Assembly: GCF_029051725.1 (NCBI RefSeq)
Contig: NZ_JAACFU010000008.1
Coordinates: 124,001-188,000, forward strand
Direction of reading: 5' to 3'
DNA: 64,000 nucleotides
DNA from: Bradyrhizobium sp. CSS354
GTDB taxonomy: Bacteria; Pseudomonadota; Alphaproteobacteria; Rhizobiales; Xanthobacteraceae
Each line of letters starts with the position of its first letter. Position 1 is the stretch's first letter. The position numbers and the translations under genes were made by a program. Under the pieces are notes generated by a model that did not search any database, was not told the DNA's origin, and worked only from the letters and a program-made list of their open reading frames with translations. Of this stretch, positions 44,746 to 52,901 are shown piece by piece.

Positions 44746-45132
44746 TTGTCAATCCCGTTGGCCATTTCCGTCATTGACGATGATCGATCAGTCCGCCTTG
44801 CGACCAATAATCTGCTGACGTCGCGGGGATACACGGTCAACATCTTTCGCTCCGCTGACGAATTTCTTCAATCGGCCGAACTGAAGACGACGTCCTGCGT
44901 GATCGCGGATGTGCAGATGTCGTTGATGGGCGGCCTTGAGCTCTTGACGCACATGCGCAGCCTTGGTCACCACACGCCCTTCATCTTCATGACGGCTTTT
45001 CCCGACGATGCCGTGCGCGACCGCGCGCTGAAAGCGGGCGCTATCTGCTTTCTCGCGAAGCCGTTCTCTACGCCCGCTCTGCTTGAATGTCTGCGGATGG
45101 CCCTGTCCGGCTCCGATCAAACCGAGACATGA
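44746..45132 (+). CDS. Stand-alone FixJ-type receiver protein
   Basis: A 128-aa receiver without output domain: SVIDDDRSVRLATNN, phosphoacceptor D55 in CVIADVQMSLMGG, FMTAFPDDAVRDRA and Lys in CFLAKPFSTP. It starts at a TTG at 44746, with AGGAG eight bases upstream. No ATG lies before the conserved core. It follows the kinase/regulator pair and may serve as a phosphate sink or modulator of it. Confidence 0.85.
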   Translation: MSIPLAISVIDDDRSVRLATNNLLTSRGYTVNIFRSADEFLQSAELKTTSCVIADVQMSLMGGLELLTHMRSLGHHTPFIFMTAFPDDAVRDRALKAGAICFLAKPFSTPALLECLRMALSGSDQTET

Positions 45133-45163
45133 TACGCCGGCGCCGAGCCCTGCGACACGGCAC

Positions 45164-46132
45164 TCAATCCACCTTGATGTTGGCCGCCTTGATCATCGGC
45201 CACCACTTCGCGATCTCAGCCTTCTGGCGGGTGCCGAGGGCCTCGGGCGTGAGCTGATCCTGGGGTGTCATCTCCAGCCCCTGGCTTTCCAGCTGCTTCT
45301 TCACGCCGGGATCGTTCAGTGCTTCCACGGCCGCGGCATTGAGTTTGGCGACGATCGCCTTCGGCGTGCCCTTCGGCACCCACATGCCGGACCAGAGCGT
45401 CATGTTGAACCCCTTCAGGCCCGCCTCCTCCGCCGTTGGGATGTCGGGCGCCGACGCGAGGCGCTTGTCATCGGTGATGGCGTAGGCGCGAATGGTGCCG
45501 GCGCGGACCTGGTTGATGGAGTTCGATGTCTGGTCGACGATGACGTCGATCTGGCCGGCGATGAGGTCGTTCAGGGCGGGCGCGGTGCCGCGATACGGCA
45601 CGTATTGCAGCTTGATGCCGCTGACGCTCTCGAAATAGACCCCGGCGATGTGGCTGCCGGAACCCGCGCCCGCGGTGCCCGCGGTCGGCGGCGACGGCCG
45701 CGATTTCAGCCAATCCAGCAGCTCCTTCAGCGAGGTCGCGGGCACCGCGTTCTTGCTGACGACGATCATCGGATTGCTCGGCAGCAGCACCACCGGCTCC
45801 AGGTCCGCGACCAGGTCGTAATTGAGCTTGTAGACGGCGCCGTTGGCGACGTGGGTGCCGAGATGGCCGAACGAGATCGTGTAGCCGTCGGGGGCCGAAT
45901 GCAGGGCACGGCCGACGCCGATCGAGCCGCCTGCGCCAGTGACGTTCTCGATCACCAGCGGCTGGCCGAGCGCCGTGCGCATCCGCTCGGCAAGCACGCG
46001 GGCCATCGCATCCGACGGCCCGCCGGCGGCAAAGGGCACGATGATGGTGATCGGACGCGAGGGATAGTCGTCGGCGCGCGCGGCGCCCTCAACAGTGAGA
46101 ATAGCAAACAGCGCAGCCCAGGCGGCTTTCAT
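45164..46132 (-). CDS. Tripartite tricarboxylate transporter (Bug family) substrate-binding protein
   Basis: Periplasmic binding protein of 322 aa. A signal peptide (LFAILTVEGAARA) precedes DDYPSRPITIIVPFAAGGPSDAMARVLAERM, the diagnostic Bug N-terminus. GAGSGSHIAGVYFESVSGIKLQYVPYRG forms the ligand loop. The TctA/TctB membrane subunits are not adjacent, so this is an orphan binding protein, common for the family in Bradyrhizobium. Ligand unknown (probably a carboxylate). Confidence 0.9.
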   Translation of the reverse strand: MKAAWAALFAILTVEGAARADDYPSRPITIIVPFAAGGPSDAMARVLAERMRTALGQPLVIENVTGAGGSIGVGRALHSAPDGYTISFGHLGTHVANGAVYKLNYDLVADLEPVVLLPSNPMIVVSKNAVPATSLKELLDWLKSRPSPPTAGTAGAGSGSHIAGVYFESVSGIKLQYVPYRGTAPALNDLIAGQIDVIVDQTSNSINQVRAGTIRAYAITDDKRLASAPDIPTAEEAGLKGFNMTLWSGMWVPKGTPKAIVAKLNAAAVEALNDPGVKKQLESQGLEMTPQDQLTPEALGTRQKAEIAKWWPMIKAANIKVD

Positions 46133-46219
46133 TGTCTTCTCCCCAGCAATGTCATTGTTGTTTTTGTCTCTTCCCGCGTACGGGAAGAGGGATCGTTCGT
46201 GAAGAGGCGAATTGACGCG

Positions 46220-47461
46220 CTAGAACTGCGAATAGTCGATCGGCTTGTGGCGATCCAGCGTGCGGTCGACCTTCGGCAACGGGTATTTCAGGCCGGTGGC
46301 GCAGTTGAACAGCATGACGCGATCGGACTTGCTGACGCGGCCGTCGGCGAGGCTGTCCTTGTAGGCAGCGTAGGTTGCAGCGCCTTCGGGGCAAAGTAGC
46401 AGCCCCTCCTCGCGCGCGACCTCGTTCAGCGCGGCAGAGATCTTGTCATCGTCGACCGCAATGGCAAAGCCCTTGCTCTCGCGCACCGCGCGCAGGATCA
46501 GAAAGTCGCCGATCGCCTGCGGCACGCGAATGCCTGACGCGATGGTGTGGGCGTCCTCCCAGCGTGTCGCATGCTCGGTACCGGCTTCGTACCCACGCAC
46601 CATCGGCGCGCAGCCCGAGGCCTGCACCGCGACCATGCGCGGGCGCTTGCTGCCGATGAAGCCGATTTTCTCGAGCTCGTCGAAGGCCTTCCACATCCCG
46701 ATCAGGCCGGTGCCGCCGCCGGTCGGATAGAAGATCACGTCGGGTACGTCCCAGCCGAGCTGCTCGGCGAGTTCGAGTCCCATCGTCTTCTTGCCTTCGA
46801 TGCGGTACGGCTCCTTCAAGGTCGAGGTATCGAACCAGCCGACTTTCGCCTTGCCCTCGCCGACGATCTTGCCGCAATCGTCGATATAGCCGTTGACGCG
46901 GTACACGGTCGCGCCCTGCAGCTCGATCTCGCTGACGTTCACCTCAGGCGTATCGGCCGGGCAGAAGATCGTGGTCTTGATGCCGCAGGAGGTCGCGTAG
47001 GCCGCGAGCGCCGCGCCGGCATTGCCGTTGGTCGGCATCGCCATGTGCTTGATGCCGAGCGCCTTGCCCATCGACACCGCCATCACGAGGCCGCGCGCCT
47101 TGAACGAGCCGGTCGGCAGGCGCCCCTCGTCCTTGACGATGATCTCGCCGCCGCCGAGTTTGGCACCAAGCTTCGGCAGCCGGATCAGCGGCGTCGTGAC
47201 CTCGCCGAGCGAGACGATGTCCTTGCATTTGCGCACGGGAAGCAGCTCGCGGTAGCGCCACATGTCGGCGGGGCGTTGGCTAAGCGCGTCCTTGGTCAGC
47301 ACCTTCTTCACGCCGGCGAGATCGTAGCGGACCAAAAGGGGCTTGCCGGCCTTGGAGAGGTTGTGGACCTGATCGGCCGCGTAGTGATCGCCCTCCATCG
47401 CGCATTCCAGATGAGTGACGAAGGTCGGGCGTTCGATGGTGAGGTTGTCGTTGTCTTGCAT
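46220..47461 (-). CDS. Threonine synthase-like PLP enzyme
   Basis: Fold-type II PLP enzyme of 413 aa. The cofactor lysine lies in RLPTGSFKARGLVMAVSMG. The Asn and phosphate loops are in MPTNGNAGAALAAYA and FYPTGGGTGLIGMWKA. It is of the plant-like short threonine synthase type, not the long bacterial ThrC, and such paralogues can have other substrates. The direct neighbours are an orphan Bug binding protein and lpdA, neither of which makes threonine. Confidence 0.8.
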   Translation of the reverse strand: MQDNDNLTIERPTFVTHLECAMEGDHYAADQVHNLSKAGKPLLVRYDLAGVKKVLTKDALSQRPADMWRYRELLPVRKCKDIVSLGEVTTPLIRLPKLGAKLGGGEIIVKDEGRLPTGSFKARGLVMAVSMGKALGIKHMAMPTNGNAGAALAAYATSCGIKTTIFCPADTPEVNVSEIELQGATVYRVNGYIDDCGKIVGEGKAKVGWFDTSTLKEPYRIEGKKTMGLELAEQLGWDVPDVIFYPTGGGTGLIGMWKAFDELEKIGFIGSKRPRMVAVQASGCAPMVRGYEAGTEHATRWEDAHTIASGIRVPQAIGDFLILRAVRESKGFAIAVDDDKISAALNEVAREEGLLLCPEGAATYAAYKDSLADGRVSKSDRVMLFNCATGLKYPLPKVDRTLDRHKPIDYSQF

Positions 47462-47501
47462 GGGGTGATTTCCTTCTTATTCTGGTGTTCTCAATGTCTA
47501 T

Positions 47502-47618
47502 CCCGTCACCCTGAGGTGCCGGAGCGAAGCGGAGGCCTCGAAGGGCGACGAGCCCGGCTGCTGTATCTCGGCCGTGCATCCTTCGAGGCTCGCTGCGCTC
47601 GCACCTCAGGATGACGGG
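47502..47618. repeat. Palindromic intergenic repeat, family C
   Basis: Inverted ends CCCGTCACCCTGAGGTGC and GCACCTCAGGATGACGGG, with further pairing inwards (GCCTCGAAGG with CCTTCGAGGC). It lies between the threonine-synthase-like gene and lpdA and is the classical CCTGAGG-type extragenic palindrome. No gene inside. Confidence 0.85.
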
Positions 47619-47625
47619 TCTGATG

Positions 47626-49044
47626 TCAAATGTTCAGCACCCTTCCATACGCATCCAGCACGGCTTCCTTCATCATTTCCGACAAGGTCGGATGCGGGAA
47701 CACGGTGTGCATCAGCTCTTCTTCTGTCGTCTCCAGGTTCATCGCGACGACGTAGCCCTGGATCAGCTCGGTCACCTCAGCGCCGACCATGTGGGCGCCG
47801 AGCAGCTGGCCGGTCTTCTTGTCGAAGATCACCTTGACCATGCCCTGGTCCTCGCCGAGCGCGATCGCCTTGCCGTTGCCGACGAAGGGGAAGCGGCCGA
47901 CGCGGATCTCGCGGCCGCTCTCCTTGGCCTTGGCTTCGGTCAGACCGACCGATGCGACCTGCGGGTTGCAATAGGTGCAGCCGGGGATCATCAGCTTGTC
48001 CATGGGGTGCGGATGCAGACCCTTGATGGCCTCGACGCAGATCACGCCCTCATGCTCGGCCTTGTGGGCCAGCATCGGGGGACCCGCGACGTCGCCGATG
48101 GCGTAGATGCCGGGAATGTTGGTCTTGCCGTAGCCGTCGATCACGATGCAGCCGCGGTCGGTTTTGACGCCGAGCTTCTCGAGACCGAGATTCTCGATGT
48201 TGCCGACGACGCCAACCGCCGAGATCACGCGCTCGAACTCGGCGGTCTGCTTCGCCTTGCCGTCGTCGAGCGTCGCGATCACGCTGTCGCTCTTCTTCTC
48301 GAGCTTCGTCACGCCCGTGTTGGTGAGGATCTTGATGCCCTGCTTCTCGAGGCGCTTGCGGGCAAGACCGGCAATCTCGGCGTCCTCGACCGGCAGGATC
48401 TGCGGCAGCACCTCGACCACCGTGACATCGGAGCCCATCGTCTTGAAGAAAGATGCGAACTCGATCCCGATCGCGCCCGAGCCCATCACCAGCAGCGATT
48501 TCGGCATCCGCTCCGGGACCATCGCTTCGAAGTAGGTCCAGATCAGCTTCTTGTCGGGTTCGAGGCCCGGCAGCACCCGCGGTCGCGCGCCAGTCGCGAC
48601 GATGATGTGCTTGGCCTGATAAGCCCCCTCGCCGAGCGCGCCCTTGGGGCCTTCGACGTCGGACTTCTTCACCGTGACCTTGCCGGGCGCGTCGATCGAG
48701 GCTGCGCCCCAGATCACGCTGACCTTGTTCTTCTTCATCAGGAAGCCGACGCCGTCATTCAGCCGCTTGGAGACGCCGCGCGAGCGCTGCACCACCGCCT
48801 TCGGATCGAACGAGACGTTGTCCGCCGACAGGCCGTAATCCTTGGCGTGCTGCATGTAGTGGTAGACCTCGGCGGAGCGCAGCAGCGCCTTGGTTGGGAT
48901 GCAGCCCCAGTTCAGGCAGATGCCGCCGAGATAGGATTTCTCGACGATCGCGACCTTGAAGCCGAGCTGGGCGGCGCGGATCGCTGTGACATAGCCGCCG
49001 GGGCCGGAGCCGATGATGATGACGTCGAACGATGTGTCGGCCAT
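47626..49044 (-). CDS. lpdA: Dihydrolipoyl dehydrogenase (E3)
   Basis: FAD flavoprotein that re-oxidises the lipoyl arms of the pyruvate dehydrogenase complex, 472 aa. FAD motif: IIIGSGPGGYVTAIRAAQLG. Redox disulfide: GGICLNWGCIPTKALLR. NAD-binding region: LLVMGSGAIGIEFASFF. C-terminal base: FPHPTLSEMMKEAVLDA. The ATG at 49044 (MADTSFDVII) is the conserved start. It is the last gene of the pdh cluster. Confidence 0.95.
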   Translation of the reverse strand: MADTSFDVIIIGSGPGGYVTAIRAAQLGFKVAIVEKSYLGGICLNWGCIPTKALLRSAEVYHYMQHAKDYGLSADNVSFDPKAVVQRSRGVSKRLNDGVGFLMKKNKVSVIWGAASIDAPGKVTVKKSDVEGPKGALGEGAYQAKHIIVATGARPRVLPGLEPDKKLIWTYFEAMVPERMPKSLLVMGSGAIGIEFASFFKTMGSDVTVVEVLPQILPVEDAEIAGLARKRLEKQGIKILTNTGVTKLEKKSDSVIATLDDGKAKQTAEFERVISAVGVVGNIENLGLEKLGVKTDRGCIVIDGYGKTNIPGIYAIGDVAGPPMLAHKAEHEGVICVEAIKGLHPHPMDKLMIPGCTYCNPQVASVGLTEAKAKESGREIRVGRFPFVGNGKAIALGEDQGMVKVIFDKKTGQLLGAHMVGAEVTELIQGYVVAMNLETTEEELMHTVFPHPTLSEMMKEAVLDAYGRVLNI

Positions 49045-49061
49045 TGCGGCTCCCATTCAAC

Positions 49062-49295
49062 TCAAGAGGCGCCGCGGGCGCGGCGCTTGATCAGAAAAGA
49101 CCTCACCAGCCATTCGAGCGTCGTCACCAAAGCCATCACGGCCAAGGCAATCAGCACGATCGGCTGGGCGATGTTCCGTGCCAATTGTTCGCCGGCAAAG
49201 AACGCCGAGTAAAGAAAATCGAGCCCAATCGGGTTGAGCGCGACGACTGTTCCAAGCAGCAGCGACATCCATGGCCAGCGGGTACGGACATGCAA
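49062..49295 (-). CDS. Small two-helix membrane protein in the pdh cluster
   Basis: A 77-aa protein with two hydrophobic helices (MSLLLGTVVALNPIGLDFLY and IVLIALAVMALVTTLEWLV) and a basic C-terminus (KRRARG). It lies 17 bp from lpdA and 21 bp from pdhC on the same strand, so it is very likely part of the operon. No family recognised. An internal ATG at 49268 would also work as start. Confidence 0.7.
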   Translation of the reverse strand: MHVRTRWPWMSLLLGTVVALNPIGLDFLYSAFFAGEQLARNIAQPIVLIALAVMALVTTLEWLVRSFLIKRRARGAS

Positions 49296-49316
49296 CGTTG
49301 CCCCCTCTACCCCGGG

Positions 49317-50660
49317 TCACACCATCATCATGACGGGATTTTCGATCAGCTGCTTGAAGGCACCGATCAGCTCGGCGCCGAGCGCGCCGTCGATGGCGCG
49401 GTGATCGCAGGACAGGGTCACGCTCATCATGTTCGCGATCTCGATCTTGCCGCCGCGGACCACAGGCCGCTCCTCGCTGGTGCCGACTGCGAGGATGGTC
49501 GCATGCGGCGGATTGATCACGGCGGTGAAGTGGCTGATGCCGAACATGCCGAGGTTCGAGACAGCCGTCGTGCCGCCCTGGTACTCTTCGGGCTTCAGCT
49601 TGCGCGAGCGGGCGCGTGTCGCAAAATCCTTCATCTCGTTGGAGATGGTCGACAGCGTCTTGGTCTCGGCCTTGCGGATGATCGGCGTGATCAGGCCGCC
49701 GGGCATCGCCACCGCGACGCCGACGTCGGAATGATGGTGCTTGACCATGCCGGATTCGGTCCAGCTCACATTGCAATTCGGGATCTTCTGCAGCGCCACC
49801 GCCATCGCCTTGATGACGAAGTCGTTGACGGAGATCTTGTAGAGCGGCTTCTTCTCCTTGTCCTTGGGAGCAGCCGCATTGATCTCCTCGCGCGCGGCGA
49901 GCAGCTTGCCGATGTCGCAGTCGATGGTGAGGTAGAAGTGCGGGACGTTCTGGATCGACGCGGTTAAACGTTGGGCAATGGTGCGGCGCATGCCGTCATG
50001 CGGGACGACCTCGTAGGAGCCCGGCTCGAACAGCGACAGGATCTGCTTGTCCGACATGGTCGGCGCGGTCGAGGGCGCGCCTGACGGCGCCGCCGCGGGT
50101 GCCTTCAGGCCCTTGCCGGACTTGGCCTGCTCGATGTCGCGTGCCACCACACGGCCGTGTGGGCCGGTGCCTGTTACCATCGACACATCAAGGCCGGATT
50201 CCTTGGCGAGACGTCGAGCCAACGGCGAGGAGAACACGCGGCCGGCATGGCCGTTGCTCTGCGCGGCCGGTGCTGCGGCAGCTTGCGGCGCTGGTGCGAC
50301 GGCGGGCGCCGACGCGGCCTTGGGCGCGGGAGCCGGTGCAGCCGCGGGAGCTTCAGCGGCTTTCGGAGGTGCGGCCGAAGCGCTGGGCTTGGCGGCACCT
50401 GCAGCCTTCACGTCCTCGCCCTCGCCGGCCAGCACCGCGATCACGTCGTTGACGGGGACGTCCTGCGTGCCCTCGGGCACGAGGATCCTGGCGATCGTGC
50501 CCTCGTCGATGGCCTCGACCTCCATGGTCGCCTTGTCGGTCTCGATCTCGGCGATGACGTCGCCGGATTTGACCTTGTCGCCTTCCTTCTTCAGCCACTT
50601 GGCGAGGTTGCCCTTCTCCATCGTCGGCGAAAGAGCGGGCATCAGGATGTTGATGGGCAT
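49317..50660 (-). CDS. pdhC: Pyruvate dehydrogenase complex dihydrolipoamide acetyltransferase (E2)
   Basis: Core of the pyruvate dehydrogenase complex, 447 aa. One N-terminal lipoyl domain has the modified Lys in IETDKATMEVEA. Ala/Pro linkers flank the peripheral-subunit-binding domain (FSSPLARRLAKESGLDVSMV and GRVVARDIE). The C-terminal catalytic domain keeps SCDHRAIDGALGAELI, with the active-site His and Asp. It is preceded by the deaminase gene rather than directly by pdhB. Confidence 0.94.
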   Translation of the reverse strand: MPINILMPALSPTMEKGNLAKWLKKEGDKVKSGDVIAEIETDKATMEVEAIDEGTIARILVPEGTQDVPVNDVIAVLAGEGEDVKAAGAAKPSASAAPPKAAEAPAAAPAPAPKAASAPAVAPAPQAAAAPAAQSNGHAGRVFSSPLARRLAKESGLDVSMVTGTGPHGRVVARDIEQAKSGKGLKAPAAAPSGAPSTAPTMSDKQILSLFEPGSYEVVPHDGMRRTIAQRLTASIQNVPHFYLTIDCDIGKLLAAREEINAAAPKDKEKKPLYKISVNDFVIKAMAVALQKIPNCNVSWTESGMVKHHHSDVGVAVAMPGGLITPIIRKAETKTLSTISNEMKDFATRARSRKLKPEEYQGGTTAVSNLGMFGISHFTAVINPPHATILAVGTSEERPVVRGGKIEIANMMSVTLSCDHRAIDGALGAELIGAFKQLIENPVMMMV

Positions 50661-50722
50661 GCTGACCTCACGAAGAACTTCTCAAAACGTCGGCCCCGGG
50701 AGCGAGGACGAACAGACCAGGT

Positions 50723-51175
50723 TTAGTTGCCGATGTCGCCCTGCCACAGGCGCTCATTGGCAGGATTGGAACGCCAGTTCTTCATCATGGTGATGGAGCG
50801 GTCGTCCGCAAGATCGATCCAGGGGATGCCGAACTTGTCGAGGATGTCCTTGGAGCCCGGGAAGGTGACGGATTCCCCGATGACCACCAGTTGGACCTTG
50901 AACAGAGCGAGCGCGCCGGCGCACATCGAGCACGGCGACAGCGTGGTGTACATGACGGTGTCGTGGAACGAGATCACGCCGGCCTCGCGCAGGCAGCTCA
51001 TCTCGCCGTGCAGGATGACGTTCTTTTCCTGCACGCGGTTGTTGTGGCCGCGGGCGATCACCTTGTTCTCGCGGGTCAGCACGGCGCCGATCGGCAGGCC
51101 GCCTTGCGCGATCGAGGCTTCCGCCTCACGGATCGCCTCCAGCATGAAATCGAAATGATAGGATTCGATCGCCAC
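50723..51175 (-). CDS. Nucleoside/cytosine deaminase-like protein
   Basis: Zinc-dependent deaminase of the CDA superfamily, 150 aa. Zinc ligands and catalytic Glu are in HGEMSCLREAG and SPCSMCAGALALF. The closest type is cytosine deaminase/guanine deaminase-like. The GTG start at 51175 has GGAAGGGG upstream and lies 2 bp after the DUF5076 stop. The open frame to 51346 would overlap that gene. Its place inside the pdh operon is unusual for a base-salvage enzyme, so its substrate is worth testing. Confidence 0.85.
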   Translation of the reverse strand: MAIESYHFDFMLEAIREAEASIAQGGLPIGAVLTRENKVIARGHNNRVQEKNVILHGEMSCLREAGVISFHDTVMYTTLSPCSMCAGALALFKVQLVVIGESVTFPGSKDILDKFGIPWIDLADDRSITMMKNWRSNPANERLWQGDIGN

Positions 51176-51177
51176 GG

Positions 51178-51480
51178 TCAGTGCCCCTTCCCGCGCGGCG
51201 TCGTGGTGCCGGTGTCGGTGGGACGCTCGATCTCGGCCTGGAACATCTCGATGATCCGGTTCAGCGCGTCCTCCTCGGTGTATTCGCTCTCGCGCGCATA
51301 GGCGCGTGCGGCGTGACGGGCAAGATCGACGAGCAGCAGGCCCCACATGTCCGGTTCGTCGAAAGCCCGCTGGAACGCCATCGACAGCCCGCCGTCCAGC
51401 ACGAACACGCGCAGGATCTCGACCGCATCATCGCGGACGAGGACATCGGGTGGTAATGGCTGCTCCTTCGGACCCGCCAT
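51178..51480 (-). CDS. DUF5076 domain protein
   Basis: A 100-aa protein with VRDDAVEILRVFVLDGGLSM, DEPDMWGLLLVDLARHAARAY and an acidic helix EEDALNRIIEMFQAEI, characteristic of DUF5076. It is 3 bp after pdhB and 2 bp before the deaminase, so co-transcribed. Function unknown. Its conservation in this position suggests a link with the dehydrogenase complex. Confidence 0.85.
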   Translation of the reverse strand: MAGPKEQPLPPDVLVRDDAVEILRVFVLDGGLSMAFQRAFDEPDMWGLLLVDLARHAARAYARESEYTEEDALNRIIEMFQAEIERPTDTGTTTPRGKGH

Positions 51481-51483
51481 GGT

Positions 51484-52872
51484 CTACCTGTAGCAGACGG
51501 CTTTGGCCGCCTCGACCACTTCGGCAGCCGAAGGCAGCGCGAGCTTTTCCAGGTTCGCGGCATAGGGCATCGGCACGTCCTTGCCTGAGACCCGGGCGAC
51601 CGGCGCATCCAGATAGTCGAAGGCGTTCTCCATGATCCGCGCGGCGATCTCGGCGCCGACACCGCTCTGGGCCCAGCCCTCTTCCACCGTGACGGCACGT
51701 CCCGTCTTCTTGACGGAGTTGACGATGGTCTCGGTGTCCATCGGACGCAGCGTGCGCAGGTCGATCACTTCGGCCTCGATGCCGTCCTTGGCGAGTTCGT
51801 CGGCGGCCTTCAGCGCGTAGCTCATGCCGTTCGACCACGAGATGATCGTGACATGGCTGCCGGAGCGCACGATGCGCGCCTTGCCGATCGGAATCACGAA
51901 ATCGTCGAGCTTCGGCACCTCGCCAGTGTGGCCGTAGAGCATTTCGTTCTCGAGGAAGATCACCGGATTGGGATCTCGGATCGCAGCCTTGAGCAGGCCC
52001 TTGTAATCAGCGGCCGAGAACGGCGCGACGACCTTGAGGCCCGGGACGTTCGAATACCAGGACGAATAATCCTGGCTGTGCTGGGCGGCCACGCGGGAAG
52101 CGGCGCCGTTGGGCCCGCGGAACACGATCGAGCAGCCCATCTGGCCGCCGGACATATAAAGCGTCTTGGCCGCGGAGTTGATGATCTGGTCGATTGCCTG
52201 CATGGCAAAGTTGAAGGTCATGAACTCCACGATCGGCTTCAATCCGCTCATCGCAGCGCCGACCCCGATGCCGGCAAAGCCGTGCTCGGTAATCGGTGTG
52301 TCGATGACGCGCTTGGCGCCGAATTCCTGAAGCAGCCCTTGCGTCACCTTGTAGGCGCCTTGGTATTCAGCGACCTCTTCGCCCATCACGAAGACATCGG
52401 CGTCGCGGCGCATCTCTTCGGCCATGGCATCGCGCAGGGCTTCGCGGATAGTCTGCGTCACCATCTCGGTACCGGCAGGCACTTCCGGGTCGGGCTCTGC
52501 GACGGCCTGCGGCGCCGGCGCAGCCTTGGGAGCTGGAGCCTCGGTCTTCGCGGCGGCAGGGGCTGCTGACTCGGCGGCCTTCTGCTGCTGGGCAGGCGCG
52601 GGCGCCTTGGCGAGATCGGCGGCACTCTCGCCATCGGCCAGAATCGTCGCGATCGGCGTGTTCACGGCAACGTCGGCGGTGCCCTCGGGGATCAGGATCT
52701 TGCCGAGCGTACCTTCATCGGTCGCCTCGACCTCCATGGTCGCCTTGTCGGTCTCGATCTCGGCGATGACGTCGCCGGACTTGATCGTCTCACCCTCTTT
52801 TTTCAGCCATTTGGAGAGGTTGCCCTTCTCCATCGTGGGCGACAACGCGGGCATCAGCACTTGAATTGGCAT
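51484..52872 (-). CDS. pdhB: Pyruvate dehydrogenase E1 beta subunit with N-terminal lipoyl domain
   Basis: A 462-aa E1-beta whose first 80 residues are a complete lipoyl domain (modified Lys in IETDKATMEVEATDEG), joined by an Ala/Pro linker to a transketolase-like domain that starts TQTIREALRDAMAEEMRRD. Thiamine-site residues are in FVMGEEVAEYQGAYKVTQGL. The lipoyl fusion is a known feature of alphaproteobacterial PdhB. It may raise the number of swinging arms in the complex. Confidence 0.95.
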   Translation of the reverse strand: MPIQVLMPALSPTMEKGNLSKWLKKEGETIKSGDVIAEIETDKATMEVEATDEGTLGKILIPEGTADVAVNTPIATILADGESAADLAKAPAPAQQQKAAESAAPAAAKTEAPAPKAAPAPQAVAEPDPEVPAGTEMVTQTIREALRDAMAEEMRRDADVFVMGEEVAEYQGAYKVTQGLLQEFGAKRVIDTPITEHGFAGIGVGAAMSGLKPIVEFMTFNFAMQAIDQIINSAAKTLYMSGGQMGCSIVFRGPNGAASRVAAQHSQDYSSWYSNVPGLKVVAPFSAADYKGLLKAAIRDPNPVIFLENEMLYGHTGEVPKLDDFVIPIGKARIVRSGSHVTIISWSNGMSYALKAADELAKDGIEAEVIDLRTLRPMDTETIVNSVKKTGRAVTVEEGWAQSGVGAEIAARIMENAFDYLDAPVARVSGKDVPMPYAANLEKLALPSAAEVVEAAKAVCYR

Positions 52873-52901
52873 ATCGACTCCAAAAGAAAGCTTGCGCGCG
52901 T

